64,000 bases of DNA from Pseudooceanicola antarcticus (GCF_900215355.1 NZ_OBEA01000002.1:496001-560000); one strand, 5' to 3'. Positions 19,197 through 29,540 are shown, counted from the stretch's first letter. Made by a program: numbers and translations. Notes: generated from the sequence alone by a model not told the origin.

Positions 19197-19798
19197 AGTT
19201 CATCGAAACACCAGAAGAGCTGTCGCAGGTCTACGGCACGCCCGCAGCCGCCGCGACGCGGAAGGTGGCCCGGCAGATGACGCCGGATTACCGCACATGG
19301 ATCGAGCGGGCGCGCTTCTGCGTGGTCTCGACCGTTGGCCCCGAGGGGGCCGATGGCAGCCCGCGCGGCGATGATGGCCCCGTGGTCCGCGAGCTCGACC
19401 CCGGCACCCTGGCGCTGCCCGACTGGCACGGCAACAACCGGGTCGATACGCTCCGCAATATCGTCCGCGATCCACGCATGGCGCTGATGTTCATGGTGCC
19501 CGGCTCGAACAACGTGGTGCGGGTGAATGGCCGGGGGCGGGTGACCACCGACGCCGATCTCTGCGCCAGTTTCGCGCGTGGCGGCAAGCAGCCGCGCAGC
19601 GTGGTGGTCATGCAGATCGACGAGATCTATTTCCAATGCGCCCGCGCCGTGATGCGCGCCGGCCTCTGGGCCGGTCGGGATGAAAGCGAGGGCCTGCCCA
19701 GCCCCGGCCAGATCCTGGCCGGCATGACCGAGGGCAAGGTCGGCGGCGAGCGCTATGACCGCGAGTGGCCAGAACGCGCCGCCAAGACCCTGTGGTGA
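19193..19798 (+). CDS. PPOX-type FMN flavoprotein (MSMEG_1061-like)
   Basis: This 201-residue split-barrel protein of the pyridoxamine 5'-phosphate oxidase superfamily has CVVSTVGPEGADGSPRGD, LPDWHGNNRVDTLRNI and MFMVPGSNNVVRVNG, the usual FMN-binding segments. It resembles the MSMEG_1061 subgroup of FMN-dependent oxidoreductases, whose substrates are mostly unknown. Start overlaps the plsC stop (ATGA-type overlap). Its TGA stop abuts the TCA of the convergent glycosyltransferase gene with no base between. Confidence 0.82.
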   Translation: MKFIETPEELSQVYGTPAAAATRKVARQMTPDYRTWIERARFCVVSTVGPEGADGSPRGDDGPVVRELDPGTLALPDWHGNNRVDTLRNIVRDPRMALMFMVPGSNNVVRVNGRGRVTTDADLCASFARGGKQPRSVVVMQIDEIYFQCARAVMRAGLWAGRDESEGLPSPGQILAGMTEGKVGGERYDREWPERAAKTLW

Positions 19799-20623
19799 TC
19801 AGCGCCGCGCGGGCTCTGCCCGTGCAAGGCGTTCTGCAATGAAGCCGTAGAAGCTCTGACCGGGCCGGGCCTCGCGGCCATAGGCGGTGTTGAGCCGTGC
19901 CTTGGCACGGAAGACCTCTGCGCAGGGCGCGCGCATCGCCTCGGGCAGATCGCCGGCGCCTGCCAGTATCTCGGAAACATGGCAGGCATAGGCCCGCGCG
20001 ACCCTGTCCGAGAAATCCGTCTCTGCGGTGACCGAGCTTTCACTGAGCCTCAGCTGGTAGGCCACCGGGGCCAGGGGCGCGCTGCCCCCCAGCCGGGCCA
20101 GAAGCTCGGCGGCGTGGCGGACATCCTGCGAGGGATGAGAGGTGAAGGGGCGGGCCTGCGCACGGGCCAGCAGTGGGTGGAAGCTGCCGCCGTAGTGGCC
20201 CAGATCCTGCAGCCGAAGCCTGTCGGCCCCTTGCGGCATCCGCAGGATCTGCTGCCCCGCGTCCAGCACCGAGGTCTGCCCGAAGGCCGCGCCGTGGCGG
20301 CGTGCCAGTGGCAGCAGGGCGGCGAGGTAGCCGGGCTCCCAGCTATCATCGGCATCGAGGAAGGCGTAGAAACGCCCCTGCGCCTGGGCCAGCGCCCGGT
20401 TGCGGGCGGCGCCGGGGCCGGTGCGGACGGGGCCCAAGGGCGTGGCCGAAACCCTCAGGCCATCGGGGGCCAGCTCGCGGTAGTCGGTGCCGTCATCCGA
20501 GGCCAGCACGACCTCGACTTGATCAGGCGGCATGCCAGAGGCCATGACCGAGGCCAGCGCGCGGGGCAGGGTGACCTCTGCCCGGTAGACCGGGATGATG
20601 ACCGAGATCTCTGGCCGTTCCAT
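19799..20623 (-). CDS. Family 2 glycosyltransferase
   Basis: This 274-residue GT-A enzyme has the family 2 start ISVIIPVYRAEVTLPRALAS, an LASDDGTD segment and the metal-binding FLDADDSWEPGYL motif. The rest is variable and helical. I chose ATG 20623, with GAGGCGG upstream. A longer frame back to 20752 would run through the lpdA terminator hairpin. The acceptor and sugar cannot be told. It lies downstream of lpdA on the same strand but beyond a strong terminator, so it probably has its own promoter in 20624-20696. Confidence 0.85.
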   Translation of the reverse strand: MERPEISVIIPVYRAEVTLPRALASVMASGMPPDQVEVVLASDDGTDYRELAPDGLRVSATPLGPVRTGPGAARNRALAQAQGRFYAFLDADDSWEPGYLAALLPLARRHGAAFGQTSVLDAGQQILRMPQGADRLRLQDLGHYGGSFHPLLARAQARPFTSHPSQDVRHAAELLARLGGSAPLAPVAYQLRLSESSVTAETDFSDRVARAYACHVSEILAGAGDLPEAMRAPCAEVFRAKARLNTAYGREARPGQSFYGFIAERLARAEPARR

Positions 20624-20696
20624 ATCCGCCTCAGCTTGCCTGGCCACAGCATAGAGCCTGCCGCGCGCGAGGAAAGCGTGGCGTCCCGGCAAAGGC

Positions 20697-20726
20697 AAAA
20701 CGCCCGCCCCCTTTCGGGGACGGGCG
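20697..20726 (-). terminator. Rho-independent terminator after lpdA
   Basis: On the minus strand CGCCCGTCCCCG and its complement close a GAAAG loop and are followed by TTTT. It lies 23 nt past the lpdA stop and should end the suc operon transcript. Confidence 0.85.
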
Positions 20727-20748
20727 CCTTGAGACCGGGTAACCGGGA

Positions 20749-22143
20749 TCACATGTGGATCGGGCCGTCGCCGCAGGCCAGGGCCGCTTCACGCACCGCT
20801 TCCGAGAAGGTCGGGTGGGCGTGGCAGGTCAGGGCCAGGTCCTCGGCGGAGCCGCCGTATTCCATGGTCACGCAGACCTCGTGGATCAGGTCGCCGGCTG
20901 CCGGGCCGATGATATGGGCGCCCAGCACGCGGTCGGTCTCCTTGTCGACGATCAGCTTGACGAAGCCGTCGCCGGCGAAGACCGCCTTGGCACGGGCGTT
21001 GCCCATGAAGGAGAACTTGCCGACCTTGTAGGCGCGGCCCTCTTCCTTCAGCTGCTCTTCGGTCTTGCCGACCGAGGCGACCTCGGGGTGGGTGTAGATG
21101 ACACCGGGGATCACGTCGTAGTTCACGTGACCGGCCTTGCCGGCGATGACCTCGGCGACGGCCATGCCCTCGTCCTCGGCCTTGTGGGCCAGCATGGGAC
21201 CGGCGACCGCGTCACCGATGGCATAGACGCCCTTGACCGAGGTGGCCCAGTGGGCGTCGGTCTTGACGACGCCGCGCTCGGTCATCTCGACGCCCAGCTC
21301 CTTCAGGCCCAGCCCGTCGGTGAAGGCGCGGCGGCCGGTGGCGACCAGCACCACGTCGGCATCCAGCTGATGCTCGCTGTCGTCCTTCTTCAGCTTGTAG
21401 GTCAGCTTGGCCTTGGTCTTGGTGGCCTCGGCGCCCTGGACGGCGGCGCCCAGGATGAAGTTCATGCCCTGCTTCTTCAGCAGCTTCTGCAGGTTCTTCT
21501 GCACTTCGCCGTCCATGCCGGGGGTGATCTTGTCGAGGAATTCGACCACCGTCACCTCGGCGCCGAGACGCGCGTAGACAGAGCCCATCTCCAGGCCGAT
21601 CACGCCGGCGCCGACGACGATCATCTTCTTCGGCACCTTGGGCAGATCCAGCGCGCCGGTGCTGTCGACGATGACGCCCGCGTCGTTGTCGATCTCGAGG
21701 CCGGGCAGCGAAGAGGGCACGGAGCCCGAGGCGACGATGATGTTCTTGGCCTCATGGACCTCGTCACCGACCTTGACCTTGCCGGCCTCGGGGATCGAGC
21801 CCCAGCCCTTGAGCCAGTCGATCTTGTTCTTCTTGAACAGGAACTCGATGCCCTTGGTGTTGCCGTCGACAACGTCCTGCTTGTAGGCCTTCATCTGGTT
21901 CCAGTCGACGGAAGGCGACTTGCCCTTCAGGCCCATGGTGGCGAAGTTGTGCTCTGCCTCGTGCAGCTGGTGCGTGGCGTGCAGCAGCGCCTTCGAGGGG
22001 ATGCAGCCCACGTTCAGGCAGGTGCCGCCGAGGGTCTCGCGGCCTTCGACACAGGCGGTCTTGAGGCCAAGCTGTGCGCAGCGGATGGCGGCGACATAGC
22101 CACCGGGGCCTGCACCGATGACGATCACGTCGTATTGGGCCAT
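20749..22143 (-). CDS. lpdA: Dihydrolipoyl dehydrogenase (E3)
   Basis: This 464-residue FAD enzyme reoxidises the dihydrolipoyl groups of 2-oxoacid dehydrogenase E2 with NAD. It has N-terminal [11 protein letters not shown], the redox disulfide [14 protein letters not shown], the NAD-binding [14 protein letters not shown] motif and the C-terminal HAHPTFSEA with the catalytic His-Glu pair. It is the last gene of the suc run and sits apart from sucB by one nucleotidyltransferase and two MAPEG genes. It likely serves SucAB; other complexes may share it or have their own E3. Confidence 0.97.
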   Translation of the reverse strand: MAQYDVIVIGAGPGGYVAAIRCAQLGLKTACVEGRETLGGTCLNVGCIPSKALLHATHQLHEAEHNFATMGLKGKSPSVDWNQMKAYKQDVVDGNTKGIEFLFKKNKIDWLKGWGSIPEAGKVKVGDEVHEAKNIIVASGSVPSSLPGLEIDNDAGVIVDSTGALDLPKVPKKMIVVGAGVIGLEMGSVYARLGAEVTVVEFLDKITPGMDGEVQKNLQKLLKKQGMNFILGAAVQGAEATKTKAKLTYKLKKDDSEHQLDADVVLVATGRRAFTDGLGLKELGVEMTERGVVKTDAHWATSVKGVYAIGDAVAGPMLAHKAEDEGMAVAEVIAGKAGHVNYDVIPGVIYTHPEVASVGKTEEQLKEEGRAYKVGKFSFMGNARAKAVFAGDGFVKLIVDKETDRVLGAHIIGPAAGDLIHEVCVTMEYGGSAEDLALTCHAHPTFSEAVREAALACGDGPIHM

Positions 22144-22209
22144 GGGGATCTCCTTCTAGCGTATGGCGCATCGGGCGCCGGGAGTTTTGTCGTTTCGGGC
22201 CGGGGGTGA

Positions 22210-22250
22210 GGGCTCTGCCCCCGCCGCTGTCGCGGCTCCCCCCAGTAATT
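22210..22250 (+). repeat. Intergenic structured repeat, degenerate copy (F)
   Basis: This stretch upstream of lpdA has the architecture of the repeat family described at 44498: GGGCTCTGCCC hairpin, a second hairpin GCCGC..GCGGC, then CTCCCCCCAGTAATT in place of the usual CGGAGTATTTT. It sits between the MAPEG gene and lpdA, which are probably co-transcribed, so it would be inside the operon. Confidence 0.55.
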
Positions 22251-22279
22251 AGGGCGCAGTATTCAGGGTCGCCGGATGA

Positions 22280-22699
22280 TCAGAAGAGCGTGGCGAGGAT
22301 CATCAGCGCGGATGCGATAAGTCCCGTCAGCCACAGCAGCGAGCGCCAGGGCACCCAGCCGAAGGCATAGGCGGGGACATAGAGAATGCGGGCGCCGAGA
22401 TAGATCCAGGCGCAGGTCGCGGTGAGCGGAGAGGAGGCCTGCCCGAGGGTCACCACCGCCACGGCTATGGTGAAGAGGATCAGCGCCTCGAAGTGGTTGT
22501 CCATGGCGCGGAAGATGCGCCCGGTGCGGGCGCTGACCTGCTCGACCAGCGGTTTGCCGAGGCGGCCGGGATCGCGCGGTCCAAGGGTCTTGCTCTTGTC
22601 CAGCTCCAGGTTCGCGGTCACCGACATCAGGCCGATCTGGCAGACCTGCAAGAGGCCGGCGAGGGCGAGGACGGTGACTTCGGTGGGAAGGGTGCTCAT
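22280..22699 (-). CDS. MAPEG-family membrane protein
   Basis: This 139-residue integral membrane protein has four predicted membrane helices. FRAMDNHFEAL near residue 65 and the C-terminal YLGARILYVPAYAFGW are typical of bacterial MAPEG (membrane-associated eicosanoid/glutathione metabolism) proteins. Family members bind or use glutathione; the role of bacterial copies is mostly unproven. It is next to a paralogue (22709-23098), 9 nt apart, both in the suc run. Confidence 0.85.
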   Translation of the reverse strand: MSTLPTEVTVLALAGLLQVCQIGLMSVTANLELDKSKTLGPRDPGRLGKPLVEQVSARTGRIFRAMDNHFEALILFTIAVAVVTLGQASSPLTATCAWIYLGARILYVPAYAFGWVPWRSLLWLTGLIASALMILATLF

Positions 22700-22708
22700 C
22701 TCAGGGCC

Positions 22709-23098
22709 TCAGAAAAATGCGGCGACATACATGGTGATCGTGGCGATGAGCCCGACCATGTAGATGACGGACCGCCAGGGCGCCCAGCCGAAGGCATAGG
22801 CAGGGATATAGAGCGCGCGGGCACCGGCATAGGTCAGCGCGGCCACGGCGGTGATGGTCGAGGCGCTGTCCGACAGCAGAACCAGCACCACGGCGCCGAT
22901 GAAGAAGGGGAAATTCTCGGTATGGTTGTCCAGCGCCCGGCGCAGGCGGCCGGTCTGCCTGGACAGCGGCGGCAGGTCGTCGCGCGGGCTGGCATTGGCA
23001 TCCGAGCCGACATCGCGGGTCAGCAGTGTCTGTGACCACATGACGAGGACGAGATGTTCCAGGGCGACGAGGGCGAGGGCGATGAGTTCTGGGGTCAT
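22709..23098 (-). CDS. MAPEG-family membrane protein (paralogue)
   Basis: This 129-residue protein is a tandem paralogue of the previous gene. Both share RALDNHTENFPF/FRAMDNHFEAL and an almost identical YAGARALYIPAYAFGWAPWRS segment, while the N-terminal parts differ. It has four membrane helices. Its ATG overlaps the stop of the upstream nucleotidyltransferase gene by 4 nt. The pair probably arose by duplication; its function in a TCA operon is unknown. Confidence 0.85.
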   Translation of the reverse strand: MTPELIALALVALEHLVLVMWSQTLLTRDVGSDANASPRDDLPPLSRQTGRLRRALDNHTENFPFFIGAVVLVLLSDSASTITAVAALTYAGARALYIPAYAFGWAPWRSVIYMVGLIATITMYVAAFF

Positions 23099-23424
23099 GG
23101 AGCTGGTTCCCTTTGGAAAATCAAAATTCCATCACGTTGAACACCAGGTTTGACGAATTCGTCATCGTCCAGCGCGACCTGCAAGTCTAAAGGCGCAAAC
23201 CCATCTAGAAGTAGTCGCAAGCCTTCACGCCAAGCTTCTGCGTTATCAATCCAGTGCATTGATGCGATCTCAGAGTCATCTCCAAGTTCGATTGCAATAT
23301 CCAGATCGCTTTCGTCGCGCGCCTCATTTCTTGCTCTAGACCCGTAGATCCAGGTTCTGGTCACGACCGAAGTTTGCTCACTCCAGTGTCGAAGTTTCGC
23401 AACTACCTCGGTCGTGACCTGCAT
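23095..23424 (-). CDS. MNT-type minimal nucleotidyltransferase
   Basis: This 109-residue protein carries the DNA-polymerase-beta-like nucleotidyltransferase motif: YGSRAR near residue 27 followed by the catalytic pair in DLDIAIEL near residue 41, and a later aspartate in LDLQVALDD. Minimal nucleotidyltransferases often pair with a HEPN protein as toxin-antitoxin systems, where MNT can AMPylate HEPN. No HEPN gene is visible here. The DNA is clearly less GC-rich than its neighbours and uses codons such as AGA, CTA and TTA, suggesting transfer. It starts 1 nt after the sucB stop (TAAGATG) and overlaps the MAPEG start, so it is cleanly spliced into the operon. Confidence 0.82.
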   Translation of the reverse strand: MQVTTEVVAKLRHWSEQTSVVTRTWIYGSRARNEARDESDLDIAIELGDDSEIASMHWIDNAEAWREGLRLLLDGFAPLDLQVALDDDEFVKPGVQRDGILIFQREPAP

Positions 23425-23425
23425 C

Positions 23426-24934
23426 TTACAGATCCATCAGCAGGCGGCGGGGATCTTCCAGCGCTTCCTTGACGCGCACGAGGAAGGTCACGGCGCCCTT
23501 GCCGTCGACGATGCGGTGATCGTAGCTGAGGGCCAGGTACATCATCGGGCGGATCTTGATCTCGCCGTTGATGACCATCGGACGGTCCTGGATCTTGTGC
23601 ATGCCGAGGATACCCGACTGCGGGGGGTTCAGGATCGGCGAGGACATCAGCGAGCCGTAGACACCACCGTTGGAGATGGTGAAGGTGCCGCCCTGCATTT
23701 CCGCCATCGACAGCTTGCCGTCACGGGCGCGGGCGCCCTTGTCGGCGATGGCCTTCTCGATATCGGCGAAGGACATCTGGTCGGCGTCGCGGATCACCGG
23801 AACCACCAGGCCCGTGGGCGTGCCGGCGGCAATGCCCATGTGGACGTAGTTCTTGTAGACCACGTCGGTGCCGTCGATCTCGGCGTTGACGTCGGGCACT
23901 TCCTTCAGCGCGTGGACGCAGGCCTTGGTGAAGAAGGACATGAAGCCAAGCTTCACGCCGTGCTTCTTCAGGAACAGGTCCTTGTACTCGTTGCGCAGGG
24001 CCATCACCTCGGTCATGTCCACCTCGTTGTAGGTGGTCAGCATGGCGGCGGTGTTCTGGCTTTCCTTCAGGCGGCGGGCGATGGTCTGGCGCAGGCGGGT
24101 CATCTTGACCCGCTCTTCGCGGGCAGCGTCATCGGCAGCCACCGGCGCGCGGGGCGCGGAGGCCGGTGCGGCGGGCGCGGACTTGGCTGCGGACAGGGCC
24201 TTGGCCACGTCTTCCTTCATGATGCGGCCATCCTTGCCGGTGCCGGTGACCTGGTCGGGCGACAGACCCGCTTCGGCCATGGCCTTCTTGGCAGAGGGCG
24301 CGTCCTCGACATCCTTGCCACCCGAGGCGGCAGGGGCCGCGGCGGTCGCGGCCTCGGACTTCGGAGCGGCGGCTGCGCCACCCTTGCCCGAGGTCATCTC
24401 GGCCAGCTGGCCGCCGGCCTCGACGGTTTCGCCTTCCTTGGCCAGGATCTTGGTCAGGGTGCCGGCGGCAGGCGCGGGGACCTCGACCGAGACCTTGTCG
24501 GTTTCCAGCTCGCAGAGCATCTCGTCTGCCTCGAAGCTTTCGCCTTCCTTCTTGAACCAGGTGGCCACGGTGGCCTCGGTCACGGATTCACCCAGGGTGG
24601 GGACCATGACCGGAAGGGTCTCGCCGCCGGATGCGGCGGGCTCTTCGGAGGGGGCGTCGACGTGGCGCGGCGCGGGCTCTTCCGGGCCTGCGTTGCCCTC
24701 TTCGGCGATGTAGCCCAGCAGGGCGTCGACGCCGACGGTTTCGCCTTCCTTGGCGACGATGTCACCCAGCACGCCAGAGGCGGTGGCGGGGACTTCGACT
24801 GTCACCTTGTCGGTTTCCAGCTCGCAGAGCATCTCGTCGACGGCGACCGCATCGCCGGGCTTCTTGAACCAGGTGGCGACGGTGGCTTCGGTAACGGATT
24901 CCCCAAGCGTGGGGACGCGGATCTCGGTGCTCAT
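23426..24934 (-). CDS. sucB: 2-oxoglutarate dehydrogenase E2, dihydrolipoyl succinyltransferase
   Basis: This 502-residue E2 core has two lipoyl domains, at about 3-77 and 108-180, each with the lipoylated lysine in an ETDKV motif. A peripheral subunit-binding domain lies at about 215-250. The catalytic acyltransferase domain occupies about 270-502, with the active-site [10 protein letters not shown] near residue 475. It transfers succinyl groups from the E1-bound intermediate to CoA. Two lipoyl domains instead of the single one in E. coli SucB is a difference worth noting. It follows sucA by 5 nt. Confidence 0.96.
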   Translation of the reverse strand: MSTEIRVPTLGESVTEATVATWFKKPGDAVAVDEMLCELETDKVTVEVPATASGVLGDIVAKEGETVGVDALLGYIAEEGNAGPEEPAPRHVDAPSEEPAASGGETLPVMVPTLGESVTEATVATWFKKEGESFEADEMLCELETDKVSVEVPAPAAGTLTKILAKEGETVEAGGQLAEMTSGKGGAAAAPKSEAATAAAPAASGGKDVEDAPSAKKAMAEAGLSPDQVTGTGKDGRIMKEDVAKALSAAKSAPAAPASAPRAPVAADDAAREERVKMTRLRQTIARRLKESQNTAAMLTTYNEVDMTEVMALRNEYKDLFLKKHGVKLGFMSFFTKACVHALKEVPDVNAEIDGTDVVYKNYVHMGIAAGTPTGLVVPVIRDADQMSFADIEKAIADKGARARDGKLSMAEMQGGTFTISNGGVYGSLMSSPILNPPQSGILGMHKIQDRPMVINGEIKIRPMMYLALSYDHRIVDGKGAVTFLVRVKEALEDPRRLLMDL

Positions 24935-24939
24935 GGGAC

Positions 24940-27900
24940 TTAGTTTCCTTCGATGGTCAGCGCTTCGTCGACAAGCGACTCTTGCTGGGCTTTGTGCTGT
25001 TTGGCCAGGCCGGTTGCGGGCGAGGCAGAGGCGACGCGGCCCACGTAACGCGGGCGTTCATGGGTGGCGCCGATACGCTGCAGGCACCACTCGACGTTGG
25101 GTTCGATGAAGGACCAGGCGCCCTGGTTCTTCGGCTCTTCCTGGCACCAGAGCATCTCTGCCCCCTTGAAGCGCTCGAGCTCCTTGACCAGCGAGATCGC
25201 CGGGAAGGGATAGAACTGCTCGATCCGCATCAGGTAGACATCGTCGATGCCGCGGGCGTCACGCTCTTCCAGCAGGTCGTAGTAGACCTTGCCCGAGCAC
25301 ATGACGACGCGCTTGATCTTGTCGTCCGCCACCAGCTTGGTGTCCGAATTGCCCATCTCGGCATCGTCCCACAGGACGCGGTGGAAGCTGGAGCCGGTGG
25401 TGAATTCGCTGGCCTTGCTGACCGCCAGCTTGTGGCGCAGCAGGGACTTCGGCGTCATCATCACCAGCGGCTTGCGGAAGCTGCGGTGCAGCTGGCGGCG
25501 CAGGATGTGGAAGTAGTTGGCAGGCGTCGTGCAGTTGGCAACGATCCAGTTGTCCTGGCCGCACATCTGCAGGAAGCGCTCGAGGCGTGCCGAGGAGTGC
25601 TCGGGGCCCTGGCCCTCGTAGCCGTGCGGCAGCAGCATGACGAGGCCCGACATCCGCAGCCACTTGGATTCACCCGAGCTGATGAACTGGTCGAACATGA
25701 TCTGCGCGCCGTTGGCGAAGTCGCCGAACTGGGCTTCCCACATCACCAGGGCATTCGGTTCGGCCAGCGAGTAGCCGTACTCGAAGCCCAGCACCGCGTA
25801 TTCCGACAGCATCGAGTCGATGACCTCGTAGCGGGCCTGGCCGGGCTTGATGTTGTTCAGCGGGTAGTAGCGCTCTTCGGTCTCCTGGTTGATCAGGGCC
25901 GAATGGCGCTGCGAGAAGGTGCCGCGGGTGGAATCCTGGCCCGCCAGGCGCACCGGGTAGCCCTCGGCCAGCAGCGAGCCGAAGGCCAGGGCCTCGCCCG
26001 TCGCCCAGTCGAAGCCTTCGCCGGTCTCGAACATCTTGGACTTGGCGTCCAGCAGGCGGCCGACGGTCTTGTGCATCGGGAAGCCATCGGGGGCGCTGGT
26101 CAGCGACTTGCCGACCTCTGCCATCAGCTCTTCGCTGATCGCGGTCTCGCCGCGCTGGTAGTCTTCCTTTTCGCGCTCGAGACCCGACCACTTGCCGTCC
26201 AGCCAGTCGGCCTTGTTGGGCTTGTATTCCTTGCCGGCCTCGAACTCTTCGTTGAGGTGGGCCTGGAAGGCGGCCTTCATGTCCTCGATCTCGCCCTCGG
26301 GGATGAGACCGTCCTTGACCAGGCGATCAGTGTACAGGCTCAGGGTCGTGCGGTGACCCTTGATGTTCTTGTACATGATCGGGTTGGTGAACATCGGCTC
26401 GTCGCCTTCGTTGTGACCGAAGCGACGGTAGCAGAAGATGTCGATCACCACGTCCTTGTGGAACTTCTGGCGGAACTCGGTGGCCACCTTGGCGGCATGC
26501 ACCACGGCCTCGGGGTCGTCGCCGTTGACGTGGAAGATCGGCGCCTCGACCATCAGCGCGATATCCGTCGGATAGGGGCTGGAGCGCGAGAAATGCGGCG
26601 CGGTGGTGAAGCCGATCTGGTTGTTGACGACGATATGGATGGTGCCGCCGGTGCGGTGGCCCACCAGGCCCGAGAGGCCAAAGCACTCGGCCACGACGCC
26701 CTGGCCCGCGAAGGCCGCGTCACCGTGCAGCAGCACGGGAATGACCGAGGTGCGGTCGGCGTCGTTGTTCTGGAACTGCTTGGCGCGGGCCTTGCCCAGC
26801 ACCACCGGGTTCACGGCTTCCAGGTGCGAGGGGTTGGCGGTCAGCGACAGGTGCACGGTGTTGCCGTCGAACTCGCGGTCCGAGGAGGCACCGAGGTGGT
26901 ACTTCACATCGCCCGAGCCATCGACGTCCTCGGGCTTGAAGCTGCCGCCCTGGAATTCGTTGAAGATGGCGCGGTAGGGCTTGCCCATCACGTTGGCCAG
27001 CACCGAGAGGCGGCCGCGGTGCGGCATGCCGATGACCACGTCGCGGGCGCCCAGGTTGCCGCCGCGCTTGATGATCTGCTCCATCGCGGGGATCAGCGCT
27101 TCGCCACCGTCGAGGCCGAAACGCTTGGTGCCCATGTACTTGACGTGCAGGAACTTCTCGAAGCCCTCGGCCTCGACCAGCTTGTTCAGGATGGCGCGGC
27201 GGCCCTCACGGGTGAAGGTGATCTCCTTGCCGTAGCCCTCGATGCGCTCCTTCAGCCAGGCGCTTTCCTCGGGGTTCGAGATATGCATGTACTGCAGCGC
27301 GAAGGTGCCGCAGTAGGTGCGGCGCACGATGTCCACGATCTGGCGCATCGAGGCGATCTGCAGGCCCAGCACGTTGTCGATGAAGATCGGGCGATCCATG
27401 TCGGCATCGGTGAAGCCATAGGACTTCGGATCGAGCTCGGGATGGGCGACCGGGTCCTTCATGCCCAGCGGATCGAGATCGGCGGCCAGGTGGCCACGGA
27501 TCCGGTAGGCGCGGATCAGCATGATGGCGCGGATCGAATCCAGCACCGCGCGCTTGATCGCCTCGTCCGAGACCTCGACGCCCTTGGCGGCGGCCTTGTC
27601 CTTGATCTTCTTGCCCGCGTCCTTGGCCTCGGCCGGGGCCGGCCACATGCCGTCCAGCGCTGCCGTCAGCTCGTCGTTCGGGGCCGGCGGCCAGTCGGCG
27701 CGCTTCCACGAGGGGCCAGCGGCCTCTGCCTTGGCGTCGCTCTCGCTGTCGCCCAGGCTGCCGAAGAACTCGGCCCAGGCGTCATCGACCGCAGAGGGGT
27801 CATTGGCCCAGCGGGCATAGAGCTGCTCGAGATAGGCAGCATTGTGCCCCTGCATGAAGCTGGAGGCGTGGAAAAGGTCGTTCGGGCTCTGATCGTTCAT
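24940..27900 (-). CDS. sucA: 2-oxoglutarate dehydrogenase E1
   Basis: This 986-residue thiamine diphosphate enzyme decarboxylates 2-oxoglutarate and passes the succinyl group to SucB. It has an N-terminal E2-binding segment, the core with [14 protein letters not shown], the [19 protein letters not shown] region, the ThDP/Mg site GDDPEAV..NINGDD-like [11 protein letters not shown], and a C-terminal transketolase-like half. Length and order match the family. A DUF805 gene lies between it and sucD. A 103-nt gap ahead (27901-28003) shows no clear promoter. Confidence 0.97.
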   Translation of the reverse strand: MNDQSPNDLFHASSFMQGHNAAYLEQLYARWANDPSAVDDAWAEFFGSLGDSESDAKAEAAGPSWKRADWPPAPNDELTAALDGMWPAPAEAKDAGKKIKDKAAAKGVEVSDEAIKRAVLDSIRAIMLIRAYRIRGHLAADLDPLGMKDPVAHPELDPKSYGFTDADMDRPIFIDNVLGLQIASMRQIVDIVRRTYCGTFALQYMHISNPEESAWLKERIEGYGKEITFTREGRRAILNKLVEAEGFEKFLHVKYMGTKRFGLDGGEALIPAMEQIIKRGGNLGARDVVIGMPHRGRLSVLANVMGKPYRAIFNEFQGGSFKPEDVDGSGDVKYHLGASSDREFDGNTVHLSLTANPSHLEAVNPVVLGKARAKQFQNNDADRTSVIPVLLHGDAAFAGQGVVAECFGLSGLVGHRTGGTIHIVVNNQIGFTTAPHFSRSSPYPTDIALMVEAPIFHVNGDDPEAVVHAAKVATEFRQKFHKDVVIDIFCYRRFGHNEGDEPMFTNPIMYKNIKGHRTTLSLYTDRLVKDGLIPEGEIEDMKAAFQAHLNEEFEAGKEYKPNKADWLDGKWSGLEREKEDYQRGETAISEELMAEVGKSLTSAPDGFPMHKTVGRLLDAKSKMFETGEGFDWATGEALAFGSLLAEGYPVRLAGQDSTRGTFSQRHSALINQETEERYYPLNNIKPGQARYEVIDSMLSEYAVLGFEYGYSLAEPNALVMWEAQFGDFANGAQIMFDQFISSGESKWLRMSGLVMLLPHGYEGQGPEHSSARLERFLQMCGQDNWIVANCTTPANYFHILRRQLHRSFRKPLVMMTPKSLLRHKLAVSKASEFTTGSSFHRVLWDDAEMGNSDTKLVADDKIKRVVMCSGKVYYDLLEERDARGIDDVYLMRIEQFYPFPAISLVKELERFKGAEMLWCQEEPKNQGAWSFIEPNVEWCLQRIGATHERPRYVGRVASASPATGLAKQHKAQQESLVDEALTIEGN

Positions 27901-28003
27901 CTGGTCACCTGAAGGGCGGAAACGGGGGGCAACTTGTCGAAGGCGGCGGGGTGGTGGCGGCGCCCTGGCGGCGCGGCAGAGGGCGGAGAATATCCTTCGG
28001 GGA

Positions 28004-28480
28004 TCATGCGGCGGCCCTCCTGGTGGGGACGGGGCCCCAGTGGTTGGAGGCCGGCTGCGTCGGGCGGGTCAGCCAGAAGATCACGATGAGGGGCGAGAGG
28101 GCGCAGACCAGCACCGCGAGGGCCAGGATCAGGCCCGCGAGCCCGTCGAACTGGTCCGCAAGCCCGTCTGCCATCATCGTGTCGAAGCTGAGCCCGCCGA
28201 TGAAGGCGGCGTAGCTCATCGTGCCCAGCACGGCGATGATCGGATAAAGCAGGTAAAGTCCGCTGCGGCCCGTGTCATGCATGCGCCGCCAGCCCGCGGA
28301 AAGCGTCGGCAGGAAGAGCGCCAGCGAAAAGAGCGAGGACAGCGCATCGGAGATCGCGCCCAGGACAAGGCCGCCCAGAAAACCGAAGAGGATGAAATAC
28401 CAGTACTCGGGCCGCGAGGCACGTCCCGAGAAGGTGACGTACTTGCGGAAACAGGCGCGGACAGCGTCGGAGAAGCTCAT
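28004..28480 (-). CDS. DUF805 membrane protein
   Basis: This 158-residue protein has the DUF805 pattern: an amphipathic start (FSDAVRACFRKYVTFSGRASRPEYW) followed by about four membrane helices, with the conserved RRMHDTGRSGLY loop. I chose ATG 28480, 8 nt after AGGAG; longer versions start inside the ribosome-binding region. The function is unknown. It lies between sucD and sucA on the same strand. Confidence 0.82.
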   Translation of the reverse strand: MSFSDAVRACFRKYVTFSGRASRPEYWYFILFGFLGGLVLGAISDALSSLFSLALFLPTLSAGWRRMHDTGRSGLYLLYPIIAVLGTMSYAAFIGGLSFDTMMADGLADQFDGLAGLILALAVLVCALSPLIVIFWLTRPTQPASNHWGPVPTRRAAA

Positions 28481-28578
28481 TGGCATGGCTCCTCTGGCGG
28501 GCACGGTTCCGGCAATGCTTGCGCGCGTGGCATTTTTCTCGCTTCCCCTCATGAGGGGGGCCTCTGATGGGGTGGCAA

Positions 28579-28609
28579 GGGCCGCACCGCGGATCTAGCG
28601 GTGCGGCCC
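28579..28609 (-). terminator. Strong hairpin between sucD and the DUF805 gene
   Basis: GGGCCGCACCGC and its exact complement pair around a 7-nt loop. No U-run follows on the minus strand, so it may attenuate, or protect the sucCD message, rather than fully terminate. A full stop here would separate sucCD from sucAB transcription. Confidence 0.5.
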
Positions 28610-28654
28610 ACGCCGATTACGTGGTGGCCCGGGCTTGCGCCCTGGCCCTTGGCA

Positions 28655-29536
28655 TCAGCCGATGGCCTTCAGCACGGCCTCACCGAGACCGGCGGGGCTG
28701 TCGGCGACAACGATACCGGCCGACTTCATGGCCTCGATCTTGTCTTCGGCACCGCCCTTGCCACCGGCGACGATGGCACCGGCGTGGCCCATGCGGCGGC
28801 CCGGAGGGGCGGTACGGCCGGCGATGAAACCGGCGGTCGGCTTCCAGCGGCCCTTCTTCTTCTCGTCGGCCAGGAACTGCGCGGCTTCCTCTTCGGCCGA
28901 GCCACCGATCTCGCCGATCATGATGATCGACTCGGTTTCCGGGTCCTTGAGGAACATTTCCAGCACTTCCAGGTGCTCGGTGCCCTTGATCGGGTCGCCG
29001 CCGATGCCGACAGCCGAGGACTGGCCGAGGCCCGCGTCGGTGGTCTGCTTCACGGCTTCATAGGTCAGGGTGCCCGAACGCGAGACGACGCCCACGGAGC
29101 CACGCTTGTGGATGTGGCCGGGCATGATGCCGATCTTGCAGGCGCCGGGGGTGATGACACCGGGGCAGTTCGGGCCGATCAGGCGGGACTGGCTGTTCCG
29201 CAGCGCGGCCTTCACCTTCATCATGTCCAGAACCGGGATGCCTTCGGTGATGCAGACGATCAGCGGGATCTCTGCGTCGATGGCTTCCAGGATCGAGTCG
29301 GCCGCGAAGGGCGGCGGCACGTAGATCACGGAGGCATTGGCGCCGGTGCGCTCGACCGCTTCGGCCACGCCGTCGAAGACGGGCAGGCCGAGGTGCTCGG
29401 AACCACCCTTGCCGGGGGTCACGCCGCCGACCATCTTGGTGCCGTAGGCGATCGCCTGTTCAGAGTGGAAGGTGCCCTGCGAGCCGGTGAAGCCCTGACA
29501 GATGACCTTGGTGTTTTCGTCAACGAGAACTGCCAT
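28655..29536 (-). CDS. sucD: Succinyl-CoA synthetase alpha subunit
   Basis: This 293-residue protein forms the CoA-binding half of the enzyme that makes ATP or GTP from succinyl-CoA. It has the N-terminal CoA-binding [15 protein letters not shown] and [11 protein letters not shown] segments, and the phosphohistidine loop GRMGHAGAI-type ([13 protein letters not shown], near residue 246). It is 4 nt downstream of sucC. Confidence 0.97.
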   Translation of the reverse strand: MAVLVDENTKVICQGFTGSQGTFHSEQAIAYGTKMVGGVTPGKGGSEHLGLPVFDGVAEAVERTGANASVIYVPPPFAADSILEAIDAEIPLIVCITEGIPVLDMMKVKAALRNSQSRLIGPNCPGVITPGACKIGIMPGHIHKRGSVGVVSRSGTLTYEAVKQTTDAGLGQSSAVGIGGDPIKGTEHLEVLEMFLKDPETESIIMIGEIGGSAEEEAAQFLADEKKKGRWKPTAGFIAGRTAPPGRRMGHAGAIVAGGKGGAEDKIEAMKSAGIVVADSPAGLGEAVLKAIG

Positions 29537-29540
29537 TGTC

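Noticed and set aside
24982-27912. 976-codon plus-strand frame across sucA
   Set aside because: Exact antisense of sucA, with repetitive His/Leu/Val/Gln composition and no motifs.
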